Part shown: positions 24,226-36,400 of the stretch, piece by piece
Layout of the letters: each line of letters begins with the position of its first letter
Position numbering within the stretch: position 1 is the stretch's first letter
Source of the DNA: Raphanus sativus
Taxonomy: Eukaryota; Streptophyta; Magnoliopsida; Brassicales; Brassicaceae
Direction: 5' to 3'
NCBI RefSeq assembly: GCF_000801105.2
Contig: NC_079517.1
Location: 1,488,001 to 1,552,000 of the forward strand
DNA length: 64,000 nt
Translations under genes and position numbers: made by a program
Notes under the pieces: generated by a model
What the model was told of the DNA's origin: nothing
What the model saw: the letters and a program-made list of their open reading frames with translations, nothing else
Databases searched by the model: none

Positions 24226-25278
24226 ATGGCAGTGTCTGGGTTCGAGGGATTCGAGAAAAGACTCGAACTTCGTTTCTTCTACGACGACCACAAGGACAAC
24301 TCCATAACCAATAACAACCCAATGGGCCTCCGTTTAATCGACTTCGAATCTCTAGACCAAGTCCTAACCGAAGTGCAGTGCACGGTGGTCTCAGCCGTAG
24401 CGAATCGTAGCTTCGACGCTTACGTCCTCTCCGAGTCGAGCCTCTTCGTCTACCCAACCAAGATCATCATCAAAACGTGCGGCACCACGCAACTCCTCAA
24501 ATCAATCCGACCGCTGATCCACCTCGCGCGTGACGTCAACCTCACGCTACGCGCGTGCCGCTACTCCCGCGGCAGCTTCATATTCCCCGACTCGCAGCCG
24601 TTCCCTTACACGAGCTTCGAAGACGAAGTCTCCATCGTCGAAGAGAGCCTCCCGAAGTCTCTCCGTCACCGTAAAGCCTCCGTCATGACGCCGTCTAATA
24701 ATAACAATTCACGTGCTTGGCACGTGTTCACCGCGAGCGCTGACGTGGACCCGGACGAGTCCCTCGTCGTCGTCGAGGTCTGCATGACGGAGCTCGACCG
24801 AGTCAGCGCGAGGAGCTTCTTCAGACGGGACGACGAGGAGAGAAACAGCGACTCCGCCGGGAGAGAGATGACGCGGCTGAGCGGCATCGACGGGATAAAC
24901 GCGAACGCGTTTATATGCGACTTCGCGTTTGATCCCTGCGGTTACTCGATGAACGGAGTCGACGGGGACCGTTACTCCACCATCCACGTCACCCCCGAGG
25001 ACGGTTTCAGCTACGCGAGCTTCGAGTGCGGGCTGTCTCTCCACGACGGCGGTCGCGGAGATATCGCGGAGGTGTTGACCCGCTCGATCGATGTCTTCAG
25101 GCCGGGTTGCGTGTCCATCGCCACCACTTACAACGGCGAGGGTTATGACCACGAGGTGACGAAGCGTGTGGAGCGCGTCTTATCGAAGAAGCTCGGTTTA
25201 AAGTGTCGGAGCAGGCTTATGGACGAGTTTCCGGGCTCCGGAACAGTCGTTTATCAGTCGTTCACGCCTCGCCGGTAA
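24226..25278 (+). CDS. BUD2: S-adenosylmethionine decarboxylase proenzyme, SAMDC4/BUD2 type
   Basis: An intronless frame of 350 residues. The enzyme removes the carboxyl group of S-adenosylmethionine, giving the aminopropyl donor for spermidine and spermine. The self-cleavage motif YVLSESSLFVYP is present, predicting cleavage between Glu70 and Ser71, with Ser71 becoming the pyruvoyl group. Residues matching the known active site are in place: FEGFEKRLEL near the N-terminus, Cys85 in KTCGTT, a Ser in GYSMNG and a His in STIHVTPEDGFSY. RGSFIFPDSQPFP is also typical. I chose the ATG at 24226 (MAVSGFEGFE); frames extending to 24172 begin with TTG. The coding region is GC-rich against an AT-rich background. 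The missing upstream open frame and the position between AT5G18940 and AT5G18860 relatives point to BUD2 rather than SAMDC1-3. Confidence 0.93.
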   Translation: MAVSGFEGFEKRLELRFFYDDHKDNSITNNNPMGLRLIDFESLDQVLTEVQCTVVSAVANRSFDAYVLSESSLFVYPTKIIIKTCGTTQLLKSIRPLIHLARDVNLTLRACRYSRGSFIFPDSQPFPYTSFEDEVSIVEESLPKSLRHRKASVMTPSNNNNSRAWHVFTASADVDPDESLVVVEVCMTELDRVSARSFFRRDDEERNSDSAGREMTRLSGIDGINANAFICDFAFDPCGYSMNGVDGDRYSTIHVTPEDGFSYASFECGLSLHDGGRGDIAEVLTRSIDVFRPGCVSIATTYNGEGYDHEVTKRVERVLSKKLGLKCRSRLMDEFPGSGTVVYQSFTPRR

Positions 25279-26918
25279 ATAGCTTTCACCGGAAGGAGGG
25301 GAAACAAACAAAAAAAAGGGTTTTAGGTTTTGAACTTTTAATTAGTCGAGAGGTGATGACGTGGAGGGATATTATTGGTTGATTGGGTAAGGAAATATAT
25401 AAGTGGGAACATATGATCATGCGCCCCACTTTACACTTGTGGCAATGTCACGCCTATGCATTTTTGAGGTTCTGTGTTGTAGAATTTTAGTGGGGGATGG
25501 TAAAAAAATGTTTGTTTTATTTCTTTGTTTTGTTTTTCTTATGTTTTTTTTTTAAAAAAATTATCTTAAATCTCTACATGAGAATCTTGATATATATGGT
25601 TGCAATTAATTTATTCATCACCTATGTGAGAAGTATTATGTGGTTTAACCTAAGACCATCTTTACTGATGTTCATTAGCAAAGCCCTTATGTGGGAAAAT
25701 GTAGGAATTGAGGAGGAAAGAGAAGGGAAAAGCCCTTATTTAAAGGCTGGCCCTTACTTTCCACTGAACAAAAAAACAAAAAATTCTTAGTTAAGGGACA
25801 AAGTCCAGTCCCTCTAATAATGATGCCCTAAATAGAAAAGGAGAAAACACCCAAAAAGAGATTGAAAAAATATACAAATATGACGCGTAGAGCAAAAACA
25901 TGTTCAAAAGTTATGCTCAACCAGCTTCCGCTATGGTTAGCAAAACATATGTATCAAGTCAGTATTAGTATCACCTGATACACATTGGTCAAATTAGCAT
26001 TGGTGTCATCATAATCGTCATATCTTACAAAGTTCAAATTCAGTATCACCAACACAATCTGATCATAACATTAAATCCTGGCAATGTGCATGTATAAGTG
26101 CGTTAGAGGACAAAAGTATAAAAAATTACTCTCAACTCTCAAGTTTCGCTTTTGCCTATTGACCTTTTAAATAAGAAATTAACATATATGTCAATAATCG
26201 CGCATGTAAACTCTATTCACTCCCAACATACTAAAAAACAATATGCACGTGACAATCATTGGTTAAAAGTTTTTTAAAAAAAACAATTTTGTTATGTCCA
26301 GTAGCAAAATCACTTTTGAACTGCACTATGATATCACTTTGAACTGCACTAAGATATTCTATGAGCAGTGGAAGCCACTCCGCTCTGAAAATTTTACTTT
26401 TACAAAGATCGATAGCTTTTTTCTTTTTGGAACACACATAAAGATCGATAGCTAATTCATTATTTTCCTTTAAAAACCATAACTTAATCAATTAAAAAGA
26501 ATCAACAAGTCACAAAGATATCTAGTGAAGGCAGAAGGAAAAAAAATATGAAAATATAGAGTTTTAAGAAGCTTCACTGCTCTTCTTCAATGTCAATTCA
26601 CCAAATCCCTCAAGCAGTAAGGCTTGTTAGACTTACCCTCCTCTTTCTTCTTCTTGTTCTGTGCCGTTAAAAGTCTTTGTTGTTGTCTCTTGTAGTTTTG
26701 TTATAGTTTTGGTATTTTTGAGGGCTTATGTGTGTTGTTCCGTGGGAGTATTGTGGTTAATGAACGTCTTCTAATCCTAAACTCTATAGTTATACACACA
26801 AAATTTTAACTGTAATCCATTTGTATCAAGCTTTGGAGTTTCTAAACAGCTTCTTGAAAGAAAAATTCAATCAAATCTTTGACCGGTTAAACCGGGTATG
26901 TATCTTTTTGTGTTGTTG
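25279..26918. other. Spacer between SAMDC4-type gene and nucleoside hydrolase
   Basis: Holds the decarboxylase 3' UTR, a Tourist-like MITE (25654-25828) and AT-rich DNA. Arabidopsis carries further genes in this interval, as I recall; no remnant was recognised. The minus-strand frame at 26231-26491 has no coding character. Confidence 0.4.
25651..25831. mobile_element. Tourist-like (PIF/Harbinger) MITE
   Basis: A 175-bp non-coding element (25654-25828) lies between TAA repeats at 25651-25653 and 25829-25831. Its ends are imperfect inverted repeats: GACCATCTTTACTGATG on the left, GGGCATCATTATTAGAG on the right read in reverse. A three-base TAA target duplication is the PIF/Harbinger signature. 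Confidence 0.6.
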
Positions 26919-29900
26919 TTAACTAGGTGGTGTGTTCCATTTCTTCCTCTGTTCTTCGAAGCTTCCTATAACCGCAGATTGGTTCTTATCACCGAGTCTA
27001 GAAGCAAAACTCTCGTAGCAGCCTCTCACATCTACTCTCTCCAGTATCTTTACTTGTTTCCCACGCAGATCATCTATCAATACCTGACCATCTTTCGACT
27101 CATCGCCTTCAGCGATCACTCTTATGTGCTCAGCTCGCAGTCTCGGCTTCAGTGAAGCGTGATCCTCTCCCAAGTAAACCGCTCCAAGAACTTCCCTAAG
27201 AACATGTCCTGCAATTAATACACACAAACTTTTATGTGCTCGGCTAAGCCAAAAATCATTTGCGTCTTTTAGATGAAACAGAATGACGACAAGAGAGGCT
27301 TTTACCACGTGCGCGTATCTCCTGTGCTTGTGATGAAGCGCTTGTAATCTAGCAAGCAGACGTTTCACAAACAGACTTTCCGGTGTTTTCGCAGAGGAAT
27401 AGAGTCTATCGAGCATTGTTTGGAAAGAGCTCAGCTTCCGTTGGGTTGCTAGAGGGATGAGTGTGATGTTTAGACCGGATTCAAGAACGGTCTTAGCTGC
27501 TAGAGGATCAAGAAACATATTGAACTCAGCGTATGCGTTCTTAGGAACCGTGAATGTGTTCCCTTTGTCTGGTTTCTCACGGCTAATGTGTCCTCCCATG
27601 ATATAAACTTCCTACAATTTTTCACAAGAAGCCATGTTAAGTTAAAGATCGGATGTTGATGAAAGTAAACCGAATGTTCTTGCCTTGATTAGTGAGGATG
27701 AGTTTTTATCAGATGAGATTATCTTTGCCAAGCTAGTCAATGGTCCATTGGTTAGTACAGTGATCTTAGATGTTCCATTTACAGATTTGGTCACGTTCTT
27801 CCAAACTTCAAGTGCAAGAGGTTGTCGAAGTTCAGGCCGATCAGTGTCCCTAGGAGCTCCATCTGTCATGGAGTTCTCCGCAGTGTATCTGCATGCATGA
27901 ATAGGTATATATATTTTATCTTTCACAAAATTATACTGTACTCCACTTATTTTATCTTAAGGTGATGTTTTACATTAATGCACATATATTAAGAAAATTA
28001 AATTTTAAAAGTAGTATTAAAAATACAATTTAAATATATCTTTTTAGTTTGAAAATTACACAAATTTTGATAAATATAAAGTTACCTAGATATGTGAAAA
28101 TATCTTGTATTATAAAACAACAAAATTCACCTAAAAGATCATGTATATTAAAAAGAGTATATATTAATATATTGTTAGGTATTGGTTTTTTACCTACGAG
28201 GGCTTCTCGGCAGATCACGAGCAAAACCGTAAAGAGTGTCGGAATCAAGAAACCCGCCACAACCTTGAGGAATAGCCTTGATGTACTTGCAATCTCCAAC
28301 CGGTGGGAATATCGGGTCAGATTGGTTTAATGCGAACATGTCTCCAAGACCAACCGGTATGTCGTCACGACCCATCATATGAAGCAGATCATAGACCACA
28401 TCGATTGTTGCTGCATTAGCCCAACCGGTTGGGCTCACAATAATGGCCTGTCGAGTCGAGACATAGTAGGTATTAACTGCTAAGATACTCAAGACAACAA
28501 CATTTGTAATTACTGAAAATAATTAACATGGTTCTTATGTAAATTTTATCTAAAGTAACAAGTAACAGTTATATCTATGACTATAGGCACCTTTAAATCG
28601 ATTATTTCCACTGGAACTTTAAGAATATAGAAGAGAGAGAGGAAATCTCCTGCGCTCATGTCCATATCGAAAACAACAGGCTTTCCAAGCTGTGTTTTGC
28701 TAAGATCTGGTCTAAACAGTTCTTCTTTGTAGTATGGAAACTGAGATGAAAAGTTATACCTCCCTGTTTCTCCAGGTTTATTCAAAACCTGTTTATTATG
28801 TAAACAACTCTGTTAGTGTTCAAAAGAAAAAAAAAGAATGTAAACAACTCTATTATGTCAATCAAGTAATAAAACACCTATCCGTAACTTTTATCATGTA
28901 ATTTTTCTCTGAAGATATGAAAACTTACTTCCAAGAAATCAACATAGAACTCTCTGTCAAGTTTGCTTTCGATGTTTACGTTAGGTTTAGCTCGTTTCGC
29001 GACCAGAACACGAACTGAATCAGGTCCAGAAGTCTCTTGTGTATAACCATCCTAATAATGTTAACGATGAAAGAAGGATTAAAATGAAAACAAATCAGAA
29101 ACTCAAGAAGGGTGAGTGAAGGAACACACAAACCTTACACCTTCCTTTCCCACTTTTAGGTATGCAGATTGGATCACGCAGACCATTCTGAACATGACCA
29201 CTGTGAACTCCTCCAATGGTTAGGTTAAACTTTGGAGTTTTTCTTTTATCAAAGAAAGGATTTGAGCCATCAGATTTTCCATAAGGTTTGTTTGAGGTAA
29301 CAACGGTTATGTTCATGTACTCCATCTCGGCAAAATCATTCTCACCACTGTTGTTGTTATTTTTGCCGGAGTTTCTCATGATTGAGACTGCAACACCAGC
29401 CGTAAAGGAATCCCACATGAAGTAGCTCTGGAGAATGTCACAATGGTGATAGACTCATATGTTAGATGTCATTGATTTATTGTGATGATGAAATAAGCAA
29501 ATTTAGAAAACACTTAAGTGAACACATCTATGTTGATTGATTATATAAAACGTTAGAAAATTATTTTGGTACATACCTGGTAAAACTCACTGTCGAACCA
29601 AGTGTCTCTAGCAATTTTCAAAGATAAGAAAACGTATTGAGCTTCATATGTTTTCTGGTTGTTTTCAAATGTCTCAAAGAATTGCTTGTTGATAGGTATT
29701 GTGTTGGTTGCATCTAGCGGAACAAGCGTCACTGGAACACCCGAGTGAAACACCTGTAATATATTTTCTCAAACGACTAATTGTTATTACTTTGCGCTTC
29801 ATAGTGAATATATAAATACTTTGAAGAAAATGACAAGAATGAACCTGATAAGCAGCGAAAGGATCAAGGAACATGTTGAACTCAGCGTAAGGATTACTTG

Positions 29901-31144
29901 TATAGTCTGTGAACAAGTTCCCACGGTTTCCACATTGACGAGGTTGACATTGCCCCGCTGTGGAATTCGCCGGACAGCACCCGGTGGGATTTCGGGAACG
30001 TACACCACCGCCCATGACGTATATGTGTTGAATGTTGTGTTTGAGGTGAGGATTTGACATCATGAAGAGAGCGAAGTTTGTGTGTGAACCGATGAGGATC
30101 ACGGTGATTGGACCTTCAGAAACTTTGTCGGAGATTACTTTCTGTGCAGTTGGTTGCTGGATAGGAGTGTATCTTCTGTTCCCCTGTTTTTCCCACAAAA
30201 GACATAACTAAGTAAACCACAATAACATTTTTTTTTTCATTTTTATACGTCCTCTGTTTCTTAAAATTACGTGTTAGATTTTTATTTTGTTTGTTGTATT
30301 TTCTTAAGATATATGTATTGAGGTTTTCAAAATATTATTTGCTTTTTCCTTTAAATATAAATCATCTGATAAGAACAAAACACCTTTTTGTTCCAAAATT
30401 AGCACACAATTTTTCCCCAAAAAAGTATTTATTAAAAGTAAAAAGATGCTTTTTGTTTTATATTTGAGTTTAGTGATTAGGATTTTAGTATTTATGGGTT
30501 AAAATTAAGAAAAGAGTTTTAAAATAATTTAATCATTTTAATTAATGCTATTTAAAAACATACATGCCATTTATCATTATTTTTGTGTTCTACCTTTGTA
30601 TTTTGCTCAATAGAAAATGTGAGGGTTCTTTATATTTATTGAAGTATTGAAACGGTTTATTAATTTTGGCGATTTATATCTAAAGTCTGAAGCCATGGCT
30701 TCTTCTATGTACTATACCTTCTATCTATGCTGTGGATCGGATCTGCCAATCCTAAACATGCAGTTATATATACAATTTATTAACTACTAGGCTTGAATCT
30801 ATTAGTAGCTGACAGATGTAGAAGTCGGATTACTTCTATACAAACCACCATAATTAGTTGCCGAGGGATACCAAAACAAGTGTCACAACAACAACACTCT
30901 CCACAAAGTTTGACAATTTATAAGTTTTTAAATAGTGGCTCAGTGGTTGCGACTAAAGTATCTTGGTTGGTGTGATGCGATAGGATATATATCACACTAT
31001 TATAGTTTTTCAAGATAAACAACCAACACTATTATTCAGTATATATTTATATACGTTCAGTGTATTTATTTAGAGATGGTGCGGTCAAAGACTCGAAACA
31101 TTTCTGTTTCACAGTTGATTTTGTTGATTATTTATATTGCCCAA

Positions 31145-31230
<86 letters not shown>

Positions 31231-31376
31231 GTTATTTATAGATTGCCGTATTTTCTTTTATAAAATTAAAGTACCATAGATATTTTTTTATTTTTCGATT
31301 TTTAATATTTCTTCTGAAAATGAAATAGAAAAGTTTTTTTCTCAACTTCAAATATTTTTGGACGTCTGTTATATAT

Positions 31377-31407
<31 letters not shown>

Positions 31408-32233
31408 TTTGGTGTAAGTTATATATTCATATACTTATATCTGATCTAATATTAGCTAGGATTCTTTAACATTTGCACCAAAACTTTGTCAAGAAAAAAA
31501 AACATTTGCACCAAAAAAAATTATTAGCTAGGGTTTGTGACTTTGTGTTTTGAACTGTGAAGTGTATGTAATATTACCTGAGGAAGAAACTGTTTACGAA
31601 ATCCATAGTTTGCGTCAATGTCGAGTAGGCCTCCAGAACCTTTAGGAACTGCTTGTCTGTATCTACATTTTCCTGTTGTTGTCATCCCCTATAACACACC
31701 CACGTTTTTCATTTCAACACAAAAGATTCGACAAAACATATCAAGAACTAGAACAAGAAGATAATAGAAGAAGAAGAAAAACCTGTTCGATGATCGGGAA
31801 ATAACCACCGACATCGGAGAGAATAGTACCATCGTCGAGAATCCCACCTTCGCCGCCGACACCTACGGCGACATCGTCACGACCCATCATGTGCAATAAA
31901 TCGTAAACTTGATTCACTCCGTGACCTGCGTTGGTCCACGCATTTGCACTTATTGTAATCCCCTGTTACAGAAAACAGAGCAATGATAAATAAAAAAAGA
32001 AAGGTGAGAGAAGAGGTAGATGTGGTTGAGAAAGTAGTGGGGCTTACGACGAGATCGAACTCTGATTTGTTTAGTTTCAAGAGGTAGAGTAGACCAAAGA
32101 GGTCGTCTGTGTCGACATCTGTGTCCACTAGAATACGATGTGGGCTAGACAGAACACACTGAAGATTTTGCCCTAAGAATCCAACTGTGATGAGCAAGAA
32201 CCACAAACTCTTGCAAGTTGGACCCATCAACAT
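26919..32233 (-). CDS. NSH3: Two-domain secreted nucleoside hydrolase (NSH3 type), 12 exons, frameshift in last exon
   Basis: Exons: 32048-32233, 31783-31962, 31578-31688, 29845-30183, 29577-29753, 29134-29427, 28929-29051, 28591-28788, 28447-28194, 27888-27684, 27611-27306 and 27208-26919. NSH3 enzymes are apoplastic hydrolases that split inosine, adenosine and other nucleosides in salvage. The start [20 protein letters not shown] is a signal peptide. Domain 1 has the metal-binding motif DTDVDTDD (residues 37-44); domain 2 has only the degenerate FDMDMSAGD, so it is probably not catalytic. Without damage the product would be about 887 residues, like Arabidopsis NSH3. The last exon is 290 bases where 291 are needed: it reads TTCTTAGGGAAG where the family frame needs one more G. 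Normal splicing then gives a stop about 20 codons later; retaining the 97-base last intron restores the frame. Intron 10 starts with GC. Confidence 0.9.
27682..27684 (-). other. GC-AG intron donor in NSH3
   Basis: Exon 10 ends in ...ATCAAG and the intron begins GCAAGA; the acceptor at 27612 is a normal AG. The only frame-keeping join uses this GC donor. The context AAG|GCAAG is the strong consensus expected of GC-AG introns. Confidence 0.8.
31149..31226. repeat. (AG)39 microsatellite in NSH3 intron 3
   Basis: An uninterrupted 78-base AG run lies in the 1.4 kb third intron; in the transcript it is (CU)39. The same intron has (TA)n tracts at 31370-31408. Length variation between accessions is likely. 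Confidence 0.95.
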
Positions 32234-32569
32234 CTTTTAGAAGAAGAAGCACAAAGATGGATACAGTGAAACAGAGGAAGAATATGAAAGAAGTATTCTG
32301 TTTCTTGTATAAAGCCGTCTTTTGTTTGTGGATACTATGAGGAATCAGCTCAAAGGAGACTGTTACATCAAGAAAACCCCAAAAAGGAAAAAAGATAAGA
32401 TTTCTAAGGTGTCGTCAGAGTTTTGTTTTTTCTTAACGTCTTCTTCTTCAGAACTTTGTTTCTTATTGCAGAGTAACAGCTTAAAATCCTTGGTTTATAT
32501 TAACATTGTGTGATAAGTATAGCTAAAAAAGAACAAAAAGGGAAAAAAGAAAAAAGATATACAGCCGTG

Positions 32570-32600
<31 letters not shown>

Positions 32601-33472
32601 GGGATGCCTCAAGAAAAAGAAGAGAGAGAAAAAGAGTTGGCAAGGAGGGACGAGAATCGATATTGAAAAGGTTATTAGCATCTAAATCAGGAATTGTAAC
32701 TAAAAATACCGAAACTTTTTTTGTAAACTTATTAGTCAACTTCCTTCACAATGCGTCTTGAACGTTCCCTTAAGATATTGAAAATGTATTTTAATCAGCA
32801 TAATCGGTTTTTAAAAAGGTTTATACTGGTGACAACAAGATGAACACATGTAAACATATGTGCGCGTATATTTAAATATGTGTGTATATGTTCATAGGTT
32901 ATAAAGTCTTTTTATAGATACGTGGGAAACATGTTTGAATAAAAAAAACTTGTTTGAATTTTTTTATGTTTGCCTTATATAATTATCAGGCCGTGATTAA
33001 TTAACGAATTAATTAAATCGAACATCCATAGACATTTTCGATGTATAAATAAATATGTATATAGTATGTGAACATGTGTGTATATTTTTATAGATTATAA
33101 AAATTCGTGTTATAGATACGTGGGAAACATGTTTATATCATATATTTCTTAGCTGGCCGTGGTTAATTTACAAATTGATACAAAACTCTTTAAAATTATA
33201 AACATCTGCAAACATTTTCGATGTATAAATTATATGGTACTACTGTGGCAGGAATTTAAATTTCATTTCCACTTGAGGAAATTATTTCATAGCACGAATT
33301 CATCATAAAGTTCAACATTTTCTCAAAAAAATAAATTTTATACGTTTTTGGTATCAAATATGAATCTCAGACATGCCTATTGCAGCCGACAGATAGAAGG
33401 GTAAAGATACATAATATCGTAGGGCAGATGACAGCTTTATTTTTGTTTTCAAGTTCAATAATAGTGGGAACA
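32234..33472. other. NSH3 upstream region and left flank of the transposon island
   Basis: The NSH3 5' leader and promoter should lie in the first few hundred bases. An AG-rich run is at 32577-32600. No other gene is seen; the minus frame 32500-32739 is low-complexity. Confidence 0.4.
32860..33240. repeat. Two-copy direct repeat, ~180-198-base period
   Basis: The stretch with agatacgtgggaaacatgtt at 32916 recurs at 33114. The stretch cattttcgatgtataaat at 33033 recurs at 33213, and a ggccgtg(a/g)ttaatt core lies between them in each copy. This is a diverged tandem duplication, possibly from an old transposon. Confidence 0.7.
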
Positions 33473-36400
33473 AAAAAAGTTGGGCTTCTTTCAAAAACAA
33501 CCTACAAATTCAATTCAACTCCAAAACCAACCTCTTTTTTTTTGTCATTACTATTCACCATGAAAAGTTCCAAACTATCCTTATGTTTTTAAATTATTTA
33601 CAAAATTGCCATTATTATTTAATTATTTAATAATTTCGAAAATCATAAAAAACCTATTACACCCTAAACATTTCTTCTTATTTACAACAATGCCATTATC
33701 ATCAATTTTTCAACCACCATTAACAACCATTTTTGAGCTCATTAAACCTCAAGAATTCAATATACAACCACTTTGTTGTGATTCTAAACAAAAAAACTCT
33801 CATTTCCTCTCATTTCCTCTCCATTTCAATCTAAAAAACTCCCATAACTTTCATTTTCATAACCATAATTTCATATTTTCGAGTGTACACTGTTGTGAGT
33901 AGGCAAAGTTGGATCCTTTTACTCATATTTGGAGCTTGGACGGTGGAAAAGGGTGGAAACAAGCTTTACATCGGAAAAAGGTTACTAATTTCATGGTTTT
34001 CATCATTTTTTCAGATCTGTGTCGCGACAGTAGACTGTTTTGTACGTCTACGGGAAGGTGTAGACTTACATTGCGGTCTACAAGTCAACGCACATGTTAG
34101 TTTTGCAATTGACCAAAATACTAAAAAACCTATAAAATAGACTTTCTTGGAAGTCTACGACTTTTCCTTTGATAACAAAAAAAAATAGTATGTAAACTTA
34201 CCAAGAAGTCTACGTAAAGAGGTTAGTTTTTGCATTTGACCAAACTTTTGACTTTTCAAAGTAGACTTCCGAAACAGTCTACAAAAGGTAGACTGCTAGT
34301 AAAGTCTACAGAAGGTCAGTTTTGTATTTGACCCAAACCTTGACTCCGTTGATTAAGTTAGTTTTGTATTTGACTAAAATTTTTAAAAGTTGACCAGGAT
34401 GGAAAAAAGGTGTAGATTTCTTATTCAGTCTACCGAACTCAGAAAAAAAAAAGTAGACTGTCTAAGAAGTCTACTATTTTATTTTGGTCAAATGCAAAAG
34501 TAACCCATCGGATTATCGTGTAGACTTCATATACTGTCTACAAGGTCGTAGACGTTTGTGTCAGTCTATGTTTAGAAAGTCAACTTGGTCAATTGCAAAA
34601 ACTAACCTGTTCAGAAAAATAAAATAATTGTAGACGGTTCTTGACGTCTACTTTTCAACTGTAGACTGTTGTTGAAGTCTACTTTTCAAAGTCAAATTTG
34701 GGATGAGTTCTGGTCAATTGCAAAAACTAACCTTTTCAAAATGTAGACTGAAAACAAAGTCTACTTGTGTAAAATCACAACGTTTTTTTAAATACAGATA
34801 GTAACCCGTGAATTTTGCAATTGCAAAAACTAACCCAAAATGAAGACTTATATGATAGTCTACACACGTAAACTGATAAGAATGTCTACTTTTTTGTTGA
34901 CAGAAACGAAAGTCTACTCTTGAAAATCTATAAAAAGTGAATTTGTGTATTATTCATAATGTATTTTCAAGATTTTTTTGTTTCAAATTGTGTATTAGTT
35001 AATACTAATTGTTCTTAACTATTTTTAAAAGATAATCTTTTATAATTAGGAAACTATTGAATTTTTGGTTTGAGTATGTAGTTAGCTAACATGTGTAGAC
35101 GGTTTTGGAAGTCTACATTTATAATTTTATCAAACATAAAATTACTGTTCACTAATTTTGTAAAATGTATTATTTTTACAGGTAATGGTTAAGTGTGTAA
35201 TATTGGGTTATAATGATCATAAATGAATGTCAAATGGTAATTATTTATAATTATGGAACTTATCAATTTTTTTGGTATGACTATATTGTTAACTAATAAA
35301 TGTAGACTTTTTTGACAGTCTACTTACATATTTTATTTTTGCAGACTTATGTTGTGTATGAAGATTGAGTGGTAAAAGACTCTGTGGTCAAAAATGGAAA
35401 ATGAGGAAAAACGTTTCTTCTTAACTTGTAGATTTTAACTTTTTGTATTGCTTTAGAACTGTAGTAAGTTGTATTGTTTGTTAAGTTTGTTTAGAAAATC
35501 TTAAATTGCAACAAAACATGATGTCTTGGACTAATAGTGAAGCTTGATGCAGGAAATCACATAAGTTTGTTACAACAAGTAAATACATGTAACAATACTA
35601 CAAGCAAACAACTACTACCAACGACAACTATTTAAATTTCAACAAAACATGATGTCTTGGACTTATAGTGAAGGTTGATGCAAGCAAATTACATATGTTT
35701 GTTACAACAAGTATGGTAAACTGAAACTCAGAAGTAAATACATGTAACAATACTACAAACAAACAACAACTACTTTCAGAAATTTTGTGTATCATTAGAC
35801 AAGAACCACATAAACACCTCTCACTAGACCAGCTCACCATATCACAGCTGGCGAGTCTCATTATAATGTAGATGTCAAGTCTTCCCATCCCTACTATGCA
35901 AAGCTCATAGCGAGTGAGGCAACATGTTTCTGGGGCATCAAGAAGGAACTGCCTTCTATCATCACCGAGTCTCCAGAGTTCAACTGTAAAAAAAAACAGA
36001 TTGACATATTCAGTAACTCACACTAAATTAATACAACACCAGATTAATAGTATAAAAGAACTACAAAGAGAACTAAAAAAAATGGAAACGTGTAACATAT
36101 AGTATGATTTTCTAAGACAGAACATAGCATATAAGGACAAAGTAAGAAACTTTGACACACTTGCAGCTCCATTTTACCAAAATTATCCAATAATTATGCA
36201 AATCAACCTAGACCAGCAAATAAACAAATAAGTATGCAGGACGAAGAAGTCTACACGAGTCAAAAGAAGTCTACACTAACTACAAACAGAGATGAATCAC
36301 CTTTAGTTCGCCGGAGATATGAAACGCCACAACACCACTAACGTGAGAACAAGTCGTGAGAAGAAGTCCCGGTCTAAGATCTAAAACAAAAAGAAGTAAA

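Noticed and set aside
24709..25152. 147-codon minus-strand frame within the decarboxylase gene
   Set aside because: Antisense shadow of the GC-rich coding region, whose plus strand is a complete conserved enzyme.
31060..31263. 67-codon frame of repeating Arg-Glu
   Set aside because: It is a translation of the (AG)n microsatellite in an NSH3 intron.
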